Shown: positions 1-6,470 of the stretch, piece after piece | Layout: the number at the start of each line of letters is the position of its first letter | How positions within the stretch are numbered: the first letter of the stretch is position 1 | Source: Casp-Chloro-G3 sp002816715 | Lineage (GTDB): Bacteria > Chloroflexota > Dehalococcoidia > Lucifugimonadales > UBA3495 | Reading direction: 5' to 3' | NCBI GenBank assembly: GCA_027623815.1 | Contig: JAQBUV010000081.1 | Location: forward strand, 1 to 9,942 | DNA: 9,942 bases | Position numbers and translations under genes: made by a program | Notes under the pieces: generated by a model | What the model saw: the letters and a program-made list of their open reading frames with translations, nothing else | Database searches by the model: none | What the model was told of the DNA's origin: nothing

Positions 1-215
1 TGGCATCGGACCTTCCAGCGGGAGACTATCTTAACTTGGCCCTTTCGCTGTCCTAACAATGGGGTCCACCTCAGCTCTCCCCACTGGGATGCCCACGAAT
101 CAGCGCGGATGATTTCGCCGGGGTAAAGCAAGCCGTGCCATTCCTGGGCAAAGGGCTGAGGTTCATTTAGGGGAAACTGGTCGAGCCAGACGCGAGGCTC
201 ACCGTAGGTAGTCAT
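1..215 (-). CDS. 5' part of unrecognised Trp-rich protein (runs off left edge)
   Basis: The minus strand has an ATG at 213-215 and an uninterrupted frame of 71 codons to the window edge, so the C-terminus is missing. The start is supported by an AGGTGA Shine-Dalgarno (plus-strand 223-228) seven bases upstream. The N-terminus reads MTTYGEPRVWLDQFPLNEPQ. About six tryptophans occur in the visible part, including the motifs QEWHG, ADSWASQWGELRW and SRWKV. I see no signal peptide, membrane segment or catalytic motif that I recognise. Tryptophan clusters of this kind occur in small soluble or carbohydrate-associated domains, but I do not assign a function. The gene's leader is interrupted by a MITE-like element ending only 15 bp upstream of the ribosome-binding site, so its promoter is either inside or beyond that element. 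Confidence 0.6.
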   Translation of the reverse strand, partial: MTTYGEPRVWLDQFPLNEPQPFAQEWHGLLYPGEIIRADSWASQWGELRWTPLLGQRKGQVKIVSRWKVRC

Positions 216-242
216 AGTTGAATCACCTGCTTATGTCTGACT

Positions 243-433
243 CCTAGCAGGGTGCTGAAAAAGGAGTTCTTTGGCAAAGGCGAGGGAAATCGGCACGTTA
301 ATTCTGACGATATATATCTCATATTGCGAGCCTATGAATCATATCTCGAAATGCTCTGTCACTAGCGCAACGCTTATCGTTGACTATTTTTTGCTGTAGA
401 CCTGCCCATAGAGTTTTTCAGCAGCCTGCTAGG
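243..433. mobile_element. MITE-like element with 20-bp terminal inverted repeats
   Basis: The left end (243-262, CCTAGCAGGGTGCTGAAAAA) and the reverse complement of the right end (414-433) match at 19 of 20 positions. The palindrome CTAG sits just inside each outer edge (244-247 and 429-432), so it could be a target duplication bordering TIRs that start CAGG. CTAG or TA duplications and ends containing TGCTGAAAAA are known for some IS5-superfamily elements. The 151-bp interior is AT-rich with no credible ORF, so the element could only move with a transposase supplied elsewhere. It separates the partial gene at the left edge from the acyl-CoA dehydrogenase. Confidence 0.65.
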
Positions 434-587
434 GACGGCACTGTGGTTTGAAGCGAACTTGGAGGTCACAATTTGGCTAGGGCGATTATACCTGTGTAGC
501 TGGGGTATGGACAGCATAGATGGCAGTGCTAGGGCTCTTGAATGTGTGCGGCTGGAATACACCCATGAGACCCGGCAAATAATGCCG
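434..587. other. Intergenic spacer with one weak hairpin
   Basis: This is the gap between the MITE-like element and the acyl-CoA dehydrogenase stop. I see no coding region on either strand; the open frames here are continuations of frames antisense to the dehydrogenase. A small hairpin (573-587, CGGCA/TGCCG with a 5-base loop) lies immediately downstream of the dehydrogenase stop. It has no T-tract, so it is at best a weak terminator. Confidence 0.4.
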
Positions 588-1754
588 TTAGACCTGGTAC
601 TCCGGTCTCCGCAACAACTGGCGGGCGATGACCAAACGCAGTATCTCGTTGGTGCCCTCACCGATAATCATCAAGGGAGCGTCCCGGTAGTACCGTTCCA
701 CCGGCGATTCCTTGATGTACCCGTAGCCGCCGTGAATCCGCATGGCCTCCATGGCCACTTCCTGACAGATTTCGCTGGCGAACAGCTTGGCCATCCCCGA
801 TTCTAAATCTACCCGCTCACCGGAGTCCTTCTTGCGGGCGGCGTCGTAGGTCAACAGCCGCGCCGCCTGAATCTTGGTCGCCATGTCGGCCAGCTTTAGC
901 TGAATGGCCTGGTGCTCGCTGATGGCTTTGCCGAAGGCTTCCCGCTGCTGGGAGTATCGGATTGAGGCTTCAAAAGCTGCTTGAGCGACGCCTACCGCCC
1001 GCGCCGCCACGTTGATGCGCCCGGTTTCCAGGCCGCTCATCACCTGACCAAAGCCCTGGTTTACTTCGCCGCCGATCAAGTTCTCCGCCGGAATTCGGAA
1101 GTCTTCGAAGATAAGCTCGCAGGTATCCAGCCCCCGGTAGCCCAGCTTATCCAGATCGCGGCCCACCCGAAATCCAGCGCCGCCCTTCTCGATCACGAAG
1201 GCGCTGATGCCCCGATGTTTGGGTTCGGCGGTACGGTCGGTGCGGGCCAGCAAACAGAAGGCATCGCCGTAGCGACCATTGGTGATGAACATCTTGGTGC
1301 CGTTGATAATGTATTCTTCGCCGTCTTTGTCGGCGGTGGTCTGGAGGTTGGCAACATCGGTGCCGCCGCCGGGCTCGGTTAGCGCCAAGCCGCCCCGCTT
1401 GCGGCCCGAGGCCAGGTCGGGCAAGAATTGACGCTTCTGCTCTTCGGTGCCGTAGTGGGTCAGCACGTAGGTCAGGATGTGATGGGTGCCAATGGCCCCG
1501 CTGATGCTCATCAGCCCCTTGCTCAGCTCCTCAAATATGCTGGCGAAGGTGGTGTAGTCCAGGCCCAGCCCGCCGTACTCTTCAGGCACGGTGATGCCGA
1601 AGAGGCCCAGTTCCTTCATCTTGTCGATGAGGTCGTGGGGGACAATGTCTTCTTTATCCAGCTTGGCCGCCACCGGCTCGACATCGCGCCGGACGAAGTC
1701 GCGCACCAGATTGACGATTTGTAAACGGGCTTCTTCGGGAGTTGGGGTGGTCAC
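588..1754 (-). CDS. Acyl-CoA dehydrogenase
   Basis: FAD-dependent acyl-CoA dehydrogenase of 388 residues, the usual length for the soluble family. It catalyses alpha,beta-dehydrogenation of an acyl-CoA and passes electrons to electron-transfer flavoprotein. Domain order is normal: an N-terminal helical domain (about 1-118), a beta domain with the flavin-contacting signature ALTEPGGGTD (124-133), and a C-terminal helical domain. The last carries GGYGYIKESPVERYYRDA (342-359) and IGEGTNEI (364-371). Glu366 in GEGT sits where the catalytic base lies in short/medium-chain and related enzymes, which argues for an active dehydrogenase rather than an isovaleryl- or long-chain-type enzyme. Chain-length preference cannot be read from sequence. 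The start is GTG (1752-1754), supported by AAGGAG six bases upstream (plus-strand 1761-1766). It follows the SnoaL-like gene by 22 bp on the same strand, so the two are probably co-transcribed. Confidence 0.93.
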   Translation of the reverse strand: MTTPTPEEARLQIVNLVRDFVRRDVEPVAAKLDKEDIVPHDLIDKMKELGLFGITVPEEYGGLGLDYTTFASIFEELSKGLMSISGAIGTHHILTYVLTHYGTEEQKRQFLPDLASGRKRGGLALTEPGGGTDVANLQTTADKDGEEYIINGTKMFITNGRYGDAFCLLARTDRTAEPKHRGISAFVIEKGGAGFRVGRDLDKLGYRGLDTCELIFEDFRIPAENLIGGEVNQGFGQVMSGLETGRINVAARAVGVAQAAFEASIRYSQQREAFGKAISEHQAIQLKLADMATKIQAARLLTYDAARKKDSGERVDLESGMAKLFASEICQEVAMEAMRIHGGYGYIKESPVERYYRDAPLMIIGEGTNEILRLVIARQLLRRPEYQV

Positions 1755-1776
1755 GGGCTGCTCCTTACAGAGTGGA

Positions 1777-2148
1777 TTACTGGATAAGATGCACTGACCA
1801 CTGGGCCATGCCTTTAGTGGCCTTGCCTTGTTCGTTAAACAATAGTGTCTCTGCCACTATTCTGCGGTTTACACTCCGATAGTACAAAGTAATTGAGTCG
1901 ACGCCTGTCAGCACATCAATCAATTCAAACCTTAGCGGAGGTGATACGGAAAAGCTGGGCTTCCAATAAGCGGAGACCTTGTCCTTGCCTATCAGACATC
2001 CTTGGGAGTCGGCAACGCGTTCAAGTATCAGCGGTGACTTCATCTCGAAGTTATCGGTATAGTGGGACAAGATGCGTTTTAGGTCGTGGGAGTTCCACGA
2101 ATCGATCCATTCTTTGGCAAACTCTGTTGCCCACTTAGGGTCAATCAT
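1777..2148 (-). CDS. SnoaL/NTF2-like small protein
   Basis: A 123-residue protein with the look of the NTF2-like/SnoaL superfamily. The N-terminal helix reads FAKEWIDSWNSHDLKRILSHY (10-30), followed by TDNFEMKSP, a mid-chain GKDKVSAYW (54-62), and a C-terminal pair of strands around ITLYYRSVNRRIVAETLLFNEQGK. Members form a cone-shaped alpha+beta fold with a ligand pocket and act as isomerases, cyclases, hydratases or non-catalytic binding proteins. I cannot choose between these. The start is ATG (2146-2148), with only a weak purine stretch upstream. The gene lies 22 bp upstream of the acyl-CoA dehydrogenase and is likely its operon partner, perhaps acting on a related substrate (inference). 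Its base composition is clearly more AT-rich than the dehydrogenase or ligA, which could mean later acquisition. Confidence 0.8.
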   Translation of the reverse strand: MIDPKWATEFAKEWIDSWNSHDLKRILSHYTDNFEMKSPLILERVADSQGCLIGKDKVSAYWKPSFSVSPPLRFELIDVLTGVDSITLYYRSVNRRIVAETLLFNEQGKATKGMAQWSVHLIQ

Positions 2149-2216
2149 GTCGACTAACTCGCAGTAGTTGTCCTGGCATTGTGTAGCGGACAGGTTGATA
2201 TTTCGGTCCGAGCCGT

Positions 2217-2245
2217 AGTCTAGCCGAGTGGGGAAGGCGGGTCAA
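2217..2245 (-). promoter_or_regulatory. Candidate sigma-70-type promoter for SnoaL-acyl-CoA dehydrogenase pair
   Basis: On the minus strand, TTGACC (plus 2240-2245) and TAGACT (2217-2222) are separated by exactly 17 bases. That is five and four matches to the -35 and -10 consensus. Transcription would start near 2210, giving a leader of about 60 nt. A perfect TATAAT on the same strand (plus 2278-2283) is an alternative -10, but its upstream hexamer is poor. Confidence 0.5.
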
Positions 2246-2322
2246 GAAATTATTGCTATAGGAAGCTAGGGGATTAGATTATACCTTACGAGCAACCTCC
2301 CCCAACCTCGCTAACCTCGTCC

Positions 2323-2353
2323 TTTACTCTCATCAGGCCAGAAATATTATACT
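2323..2353 (+). promoter_or_regulatory. Candidate ligA promoter
   Basis: TATACT (2348-2353) is a good -10 hexamer. TTTACT (2323-2328) matches four of six -35 positions, but the 19-base spacing is long. It lies about 35 bp upstream of the ligA ATG and faces it. A CGGAG Shine-Dalgarno at 2374-2378 sits nine bases before the start codon. Confidence 0.4.
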
Positions 2354-2387
2354 GTAGTCACAAATTGCACCATCGGAGTAAACCAAC

Positions 2388-4421
2388 ATGGTAGACGCCA
2401 GCGTTGTCGCGCGGGTGGAGGGGCTGCGGCAGGAGTTAAATTACCATAACCATCGCTACTACGTGCTGGACGACCCGGTCATCAGCGATGCCGAGTACGA
2501 TCAGTTGTTGCAGGAACTGCGTGGTCTGGAAGAGGCGCACCCGGAACTGCTGACGGCCGACTCGCCGACCCAGCGGGTGGGGGCAGCTCCCGCCGAGGGC
2601 TTCACCCAGGTACAACACCGGCTGCCCATGCTCAGTCTGGCCAACGCCTTCGACCTGGACGCGCTGGGCGCCTGGCACCGGCGGGTTCAGGGACTGTTGG
2701 AGGTTGATGATTTTCCCATCGTCTGCGAACTGAAAATCGACGGACTGGCGGTGAGCCTGATTTACCAGGACGGCGTTTTGGTGCAGGGGGCAACCCGGGG
2801 CAATGGGTTGGTCGGTGAGGACGTTACCCAGAACCTGCGCACGGTGCGCAGTATCCCGCTTACTCTAATGGGCGACCCGCCGCCCTACCTGGAGGTGCGC
2901 GGCGAAGTCTACATGCCTCTGGCGAGCTTTCGGCGGCTGAACGAACAGCAGGCGGCCAAAGGGGAACCTCTGTACGCCAACCCTCGTAACACCGGAGCGG
3001 GGACTATCCGCAACCTGAACTCGCGGATCACCGCCGCGCGCAACATGCAGGTGTGGATTTATAACCTGGTGGACACCGGCGACCGCCCCATGCCGGACAA
3101 CCACTGGGACTCAATGGAGTGGCTCAAGACTCTGGGATTCCGCATCAATCCTCACAACCGTCTGTGTCACACGTTGGACGAAGTGGCCGACTATTACCAC
3201 TCCTGGGTGGAAGGCCGCCACGACCTGGGCTACGAGGCCGACGGCGTGGTGGTCAAGGTGAACTCCCACGCCTATCAAGAATCCCTGGGTGTGGTAGGCC
3301 GGGAGCCGCGCTGGGCCATTGCCTACAAGTTCCCGGCAGAGCGGGCTATCACCAGGCTGCTGGACATTGGCATCAACGTGGGGCGCACCGGCAGCCTCAA
3401 CCCCTACGCCATGCTGGAGCCGGTGCTGATCGGCGGGACAACCGTCCGCAACGCCTCCCTGCACAACGAGGAGGATATTCGGCGCAAGGACATTCGCATC
3501 GGCGACTACGTGGTGGTGGAGCGGGCTGGCGACGTGATCCCTCAAGTGGTGGGGCCGGTGCTGGCGCGGCGTACCGGCGATGAAAAGGTCTTTCAGATGC
3601 CCGACGTCTGTCCCATCTGCGGCACGCCGGTGGTCAAGGATGAAGGCGAGGCGATGCACCGCTGTCCCAACACCACCTGTCCGGCCCAGTTCTTCGAGTT
3701 GCTGAAGCACTTCGTCAGCAAGGGGGCGATGGACATTGACGGTCTGGGCGAGCAGTGGTGCCGCATACTGATCGATGTCAGTCTAGTCAAAGATGTGGCC
3801 GACCTGTACCGGATAGAGAAGGAACAACTGCTGGAACTTGACCGCATGGGTGAGATTCTAGCCACCAAGATAACCACTAACATCGCGGCCAGCAAGCAAC
3901 GTTCGCTGCCCCGAATACTGTTTGCCTTAGGCATCTTCCACGTAGGGACAGAAGTGGCGGAACTGCTGACCGGACGTTACGCCAGCATCGACCAGCTAAT
4001 GCAGGCAACCTCCGACGACCTGGACGAAATCCCGGGTATTGGCCCCAAGATTGCGGCCAGCGTGGTCAGTTACTTTCAGGTGCCCAGTAACCGGGCGGTC
4101 ATCGAGAAACTGCGGCGGGCCGGGGTGAAACTGGAGCAGGAGTTGGCGGTGGTCAACCTGGATGACCTGCCCTGGCGAGGGTTGACCTTTGTGGTGACCG
4201 GCACGCTGTCCTCAATGACCCGCCGCGACGCCGAGGGCCGGGTCAAGTCGCTGGGCGGTGCGGCAACTTCGTCGGTGACCCGCAAGACTAGCTACCTGGT
4301 GGCGGGCGAGTCTCCCGGCTCCAAGCTGGACACCGCCAACCGCTTGGGCACCCCGGTGCTGGACGAAGAGGCCTTCCTGAAGCTGTTGGAGCGGCCAGAA
4401 GAGGCTGCGCTGGTTGAGTGA
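2388..4421 (+). CDS. ligA: NAD-dependent DNA ligase LigA
   Basis: Complete 677-residue LigA, the replicative and repair ligase that seals nicks in duplex DNA using NAD+ as AMP donor. All family domains are visible. Domain Ia is at the N-terminus (HNHRYYVLDDPVISDAEYD, NMN-binding). The nucleotidyltransferase domain has Lys116 in ELKIDG as the adenylated lysine, with later motifs EVRGEVYM, YEADGVVVKV and AIAYKFPAE. An OB fold follows. The zinc finger has cysteines 408, 411, 426 and 431. Helix-hairpin-helix repeats follow (DEIPGIGPKIAASVV), then a C-terminal BRCT domain (about 595-670, RGLTFVVTGTL to LDEEAFLKLLE). Nothing is truncated and all key residues are present. The ATG start follows CGGAG at a nine-base gap. 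It is transcribed divergently from the SnoaL-like gene and appears monocistronic, followed by a hairpin-rich repeat. Confidence 0.98.
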   Translation: MVDASVVARVEGLRQELNYHNHRYYVLDDPVISDAEYDQLLQELRGLEEAHPELLTADSPTQRVGAAPAEGFTQVQHRLPMLSLANAFDLDALGAWHRRVQGLLEVDDFPIVCELKIDGLAVSLIYQDGVLVQGATRGNGLVGEDVTQNLRTVRSIPLTLMGDPPPYLEVRGEVYMPLASFRRLNEQQAAKGEPLYANPRNTGAGTIRNLNSRITAARNMQVWIYNLVDTGDRPMPDNHWDSMEWLKTLGFRINPHNRLCHTLDEVADYYHSWVEGRHDLGYEADGVVVKVNSHAYQESLGVVGREPRWAIAYKFPAERAITRLLDIGINVGRTGSLNPYAMLEPVLIGGTTVRNASLHNEEDIRRKDIRIGDYVVVERAGDVIPQVVGPVLARRTGDEKVFQMPDVCPICGTPVVKDEGEAMHRCPNTTCPAQFFELLKHFVSKGAMDIDGLGEQWCRILIDVSLVKDVADLYRIEKEQLLELDRMGEILATKITTNIAASKQRSLPRILFALGIFHVGTEVAELLTGRYASIDQLMQATSDDLDEIPGIGPKIAASVVSYFQVPSNRAVIEKLRRAGVKLEQELAVVNLDDLPWRGLTFVVTGTLSSMTRRDAEGRVKSLGGAATSSVTRKTSYLVAGESPGSKLDTANRLGTPVLDEEAFLKLLERPEEAALVE

Positions 4422-4441
4422 GTTGGTTGGGGACAATGGCC

Positions 4442-4515
4442 CCTTCTCCCTTGTGGGAGAAGGCTGGGATGAGGGTGATACCCCTCACCTCAGTCCTCTC
4501 CCACAAGGGGAGAGG
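4442..4515. repeat. REP-like palindromic repeat, copy 1 (three consecutive hairpins)
   Basis: The stretch begins 20 bp after the ligA stop and folds into three adjacent hairpins. They are CCTTCTCCC/GGGAGAAGG (4442-4463, 4-base loop), TGAGGG/CCCTCA (4470-4487) and CCTCTCCC/GGGAGAGG (4495-4515). The left and right halves are near reverse complements, so the whole element is an imperfect inverted duplication of a unit of about 37 bp. A second copy occurs at 6392-6470. The position after ligA suggests a transcription-attenuating or mRNA-end-protecting role, but there is no T-tract as in a standard intrinsic terminator. Confidence 0.7.
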
Positions 4516-4599
4516 AGGCCGCTCATTACAATAGTCGTGTAATAAACCCGATGAGGGAGAAGGAGCTGGTTCGCTCCCACTTAACAAGGTGGAGAGCTA

Positions 4600-4690
4600 G
4601 AGAGGGGGTGGGTTACTCTCACCCCGACCTCGACAGTGTCTCGGTCACCCCTTCTCCCTCAGGGAGAGGGGACGGGGGTGAGGGTTCCCG
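4600..4690. repeat. Related CT/AG-rich hairpin cluster
   Basis: This cluster uses the same sequence vocabulary as copy 1 in a different arrangement. GGGGTG and CACCCC pair around 4606-4625. CTTCTCCC TCA GGGAGAGG forms a hairpin at 4651-4669, flanked by an outer TCACCCC/GGGGGTGA pair. It is probably a degenerate relative of the 4442-4515 repeat. The spacer between them (4516-4599) shows nothing else recognisable. Confidence 0.5.
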
Positions 4691-4786
4691 CTTCAGGTAG
4701 TCCGGCAGGATGGTGGTATCTTTGTCAATAATGGCGGAGTCGATTTGCTCTTGGGTCAGATATTCAGCTTTGGCTAGTTCGAGACT
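4619..4786 (-). pseudogene. Possible 3' gene remnant read into repeat DNA
   Basis: Between two in-frame stops the minus strand encodes 55 residues starting SLELAKAEYLTQEQIDSAII and continuing DKDTTILPDYLKREPS. This has the amphipathic, acidic character of a genuine protein C-terminus. There is no start codon or Shine-Dalgarno. Reading upstream past the TAA (4787-4789), the same frame continues as GHILLYASSKVHP. The last part (PSPPSPLPEGEGVTET) is translation of the hairpin repeat, so the original end seems to have been replaced by repeat DNA. I do not recognise the parent family. It may be chance coding, hence the low confidence. Confidence 0.3.
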
Positions 4787-4827
4787 TTAGGGATGCACCT
4801 TGGAGCTAGCATAGAGAAGGATGTGGC

Positions 4828-5502
4828 CTACCCCGGATTGTTGAGATCACCCACCGCAACCACCAAATATAAGTCCCCTCGTAGATTATCTCTCACTCCC
4901 GTGCCGCCCTGGCCTCTCAGTCGGATTTTCGTGCCGTTAGTGACGCCTTGAGGTATGCGCACATCTATACTCCGAATTTCCATGCTACCAGTGTGAATAG
5001 GGCGTTTGTACTTAATTTCCCTCCAGCATCCCAAGCGAGCCTCATTTTTTGAGATTGTAATGTGATGGTAAACGTTCAGATATTTAGTTTGACGATTTTG
5101 GCGTTCTGATTCTTGTCTCGAATGCGTATCATTTGTTCCGTAGGAGGCTCCTGTGTTTGAATCTGATTGGGATCTAAAAAGGGCAAATGTAGAAATACCG
5201 ACAAGGATTCCAATTACTGTCCATAAGGCCAATATCGCGTTGATCCATTCTCGGGGGGCTACGAAGAGAAGAGCCAATGCAAGCAAAACAGCACCAGCGC
5301 CTCCTACATAGGAAATCTTTTCAATTAGGTCTTCTTCGTTCCAGTTATTCCAATTTTTACGACAATCTTGAGCGTCACATATGTCGCGCCGACGCCTATC
5401 AAGAACACAGGTATAAGACCCAAACCCAACACTGGAGCAAATCCGACCATATACTCTTACCTCTCGGTATTGGTCTTCGATCATCCACCGAAGTGCATTC
5501 AT
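4828..5502 (-). CDS. Membrane protein with DnaJ C-terminal-like domain, no J domain
   Basis: The reliable part is the C-terminal half. Two hydrophobic segments (ISYVGGAGAVLLALALLFVA and the stretch from INAILALW to ISTFALF) are followed by a polar linker. A domain then matches the DnaJ/CbpA C-terminal substrate-binding fold, with ITISKNEARLGCWREIKY, then IDVRIPQGVTNGTKIRLRGQ and the terminal RGDLYLVVAV. Only the first of the two usual C-terminal subdomains is present. There is no J domain (HPD) and no CxxCxGxG zinc region, so it cannot stimulate DnaK by the standard route. The domain probably hangs from the membrane and binds polypeptide (inference). The ATG at 5500-5502 is one possible start and has a weak ribosome site. 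The frame extends to a GTG at 5631, but residues before the first membrane segment are rich in Arg, Cys and Trp and look out of frame. See the overlapping 41-codon ORF. The region is AT-rich compared with ligA and the cupins. Confidence 0.6.
   Translation of the reverse strand: MNALRWMIEDQYREVRVYGRICSSVGFGSYTCVLDRRRRDICDAQDCRKNWNNWNEEDLIEKISYVGGAGAVLLALALLFVAPREWINAILALWTVIGILVGISTFALFRSQSDSNTGASYGTNDTHSRQESERQNRQTKYLNVYHHITISKNEARLGCWREIKYKRPIHTGSMEIRSIDVRIPQGVTNGTKIRLRGQGGTGVRDNLRGDLYLVVAVGDLNNPG
5325..5450 (-). CDS. 41-aa hydrophobic ORF overlapping the DnaJ-CTD gene (separate gene or frameshifted N-terminus)
   Basis: In another minus-strand frame, an ATG (5448-5450) preceded by GAGAGG at nine bases opens 41 codons starting MVGFAPVLGLGLIPVFLIGV. 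It continues GATYVTLKIVVKIGI and ends GTKKT-stop at 5325-5327. It is a convincing single membrane helix with a positive tail. The DnaJ-CTD frame over the same bases reads as Arg/Cys/Trp-rich sequence. The hydrophobic frame ends exactly where the other frame becomes protein-like (DLIEKISYVGG). The simplest reading is one gene of about 205 residues and three membrane segments, broken by a -1 frameshift near 5330 (mutation or sequencing error). A small membrane protein translationally coupled to the next frame is the alternative. Confidence 0.4.
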   Translation of the reverse strand: MVGFAPVLGLGLIPVFLIGVGATYVTLKIVVKIGITGTKKT

Positions 5503-5623
5503 GTTGAATATTCGCCTTGGATGGTAGAAAAGTTCCGTCACACCGATGTAAGTAGAGTGGCGGTAACATCGGCGGCATCTTGATTGGCTTTGGAGCACAA
5601 ACCCCACCTCACTCAACCGATAA

Positions 5624-5640
5624 AGCGGCACGCTCCCGCT
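5624..5640 (-). terminator. Weak hairpin at the end of the cupin array
   Basis: On the minus strand AGCGG/CCGCT pairs with a 7-base loop, followed by TTTAT. It overlaps the TAG stop of the last cupin gene (5639-5641). The stem is only 5 bp, so this is a tentative rho-independent terminator. Confidence 0.25.
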
Positions 5641-6325
5641 AGGCCGGGTTGAACACCAGCCAGGCGGCCTTTTGAGAACTGTTGCTGCGCCACTCGTGCT
5701 CGGCGTTGGGCGGCACTAGGGTCACGTCGCCCTCTTTTACCGTGTAGTCCTTACCGTCCACCTGGAGGATGCAGCCCCCCTGAATCACAAATCCCATGTG
5801 CTCACCGGCGTGGGTGTGCTTGGGGGCGGTGCTGCCCGGGTCCAGCCCCCGGTAGGCCATGATGTAATTGACGGCCCCGTCATCCTTATTCAGGATGTGG
5901 CGGGCCGGGCCGTCGCTGGTATCGATCTCGCTGAGGTTGCGGATCACCGGCGGCTGTCCGGTGCCCTGGCCGCCGTCGTTCTGCGCGCCACCGCTCTGGG
6001 CGGCGATTAGCGGGTTAACCTCGATGCGGTGGATGTCACCCTCGCCGCCGTTGTTCAGGGTGTAGTGGTCGGTGTTGGGCGGAATGAACATGGCGTCGCC
6101 CTGCTTGACTGGATACTCCTTGCCGTCGCAGACCAACGTCCCCGACCCCTTGATGATGTAAACTTCATGCTCCCAGGGGTGGATGTGGTGCGAACTGGTG
6201 CCGCCGGGCGGTATCTCCGAGTAGCCCAGGGTGCAGGTGGGCGGGTTGTCGGATAGCTGCACCAGCCGCGCCCGACGGCCCTCCGGGTCGTATACGTCTT
6301 TGATGTTTCTGATTAGGGGTTCCAA
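5639..6325 (-). CDS. Bicupin protein, paralogue A (third in array, TTG start)
   Basis: Two cupin_2 beta-barrels in 228 residues. Domain 1 has HHIHPWEHEVYIIKG (46-60), with candidate metal ligands His47, His49, Glu52 or His53, and His87 in PPNTDH. Domain 2 has HTHAGEHMGF (170-179) and PPNAEH (205-210). The linker is GlyGln-rich (AAQSGGAQNDGGQGTGQPPV). Each half opens with a similar phrase (EPLIRN at 2-7, PPVIRN at 125-130), showing internal duplication. The start is TTG (6323-6325), chosen because AGGAGGT lies five bases upstream and the paralogues begin MEPIIRN and MEPVIKK at the same place. The frame stays open to an ATG at 6439, but that extension translates the hairpin repeat. Cupins of this type are metal-dependent dioxygenases, isomerases or sugar/small-molecule binders. 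The substrate is unknown. Compared with B and C it lacks the last ~10 residues (LASEAPH-like tail). Confidence 0.88.
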   Translation of the reverse strand: MEPLIRNIKDVYDPEGRRARLVQLSDNPPTCTLGYSEIPPGGTSSHHIHPWEHEVYIIKGSGTLVCDGKEYPVKQGDAMFIPPNTDHYTLNNGGEGDIHRIEVNPLIAAQSGGAQNDGGQGTGQPPVIRNLSEIDTSDGPARHILNKDDGAVNYIMAYRGLDPGSTAPKHTHAGEHMGFVIQGGCILQVDGKDYTVKEGDVTLVPPNAEHEWRSNSSQKAAWLVFNPA

Positions 6326-6330
6326 GGCAT

Positions 6331-6336
6331 ACCTCC
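6331..6336 (-). promoter_or_regulatory. Shine-Dalgarno deciding the TTG start of bicupin A
   Basis: GGAGGT on the minus strand lies five bases before the TTG at 6323-6325. A nearer ATG (6328-6330) is in another frame and hits a stop after five codons, so the TTG is the only start consistent with the paralogues. Confidence 0.7.
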
Positions 6337-6391
6337 TAGGTCGCTTTAGACTGGTCTGAGTTTCTGTCTGGGCAAAGCCGAAGCACCGGCA

Positions 6392-6470
6392 CCTTCTCCC
6401 GGGATGGGAGAAGTCTGGGATGAGGGTGAATCCCCTCACCTCAGTCCTCTCTCACCAGGGGAGAGGATGC
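6392..6470. repeat. REP-like palindromic repeat, copy 2
   Basis: This is almost the same sequence as 4442-4515. CTTCTCCC/GGGAGAAG forms the first hairpin (6393-6413), then CTGGGATGAGGGTGA, CCCCTCACCTCAGTCCTCTC and GGGGAGAGGA follow, with only a few differences from copy 1. It sits in the 211-bp gap between bicupin B and bicupin A, inside the presumed transcript. There it could tune the relative expression of A or mark mRNA processing (inference). Confidence 0.75.

Noticed and set aside
573..587. Intrinsic terminator of the acyl-CoA dehydrogenase
   Set aside because: The stem is only 5 bp and is not followed by a T-run, so it is noted within the spacer but not called as a terminator.
374..661. 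95-codon minus-strand frame across the MITE edge and the dehydrogenase 3' end
   Set aside because: It overlaps the dehydrogenase in another frame, has no ribosome site and has Ser/Arg-rich composition typical of noncoding translation.
981..1724. Plus-strand frames opposite the acyl-CoA dehydrogenase
   Set aside because: The minus-strand gene has all family signatures over the full length; the opposite frames are low-complexity shadows.
3111..3710. Long open frames inside ligA (3111-3710 minus, 3119-3583 plus)
   Set aside because: They are shadows produced by GC-rich codon bias of the intact ligase, with unlikely composition (His/Arg/Gly-rich) and no family resemblance.
6326..6439. N-terminal extension of bicupin A to the ATG at 6439
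   Set aside because: It encodes the hairpin repeat, has no paralogue counterpart and bypasses the AGGAGGT in front of TTG 6325.
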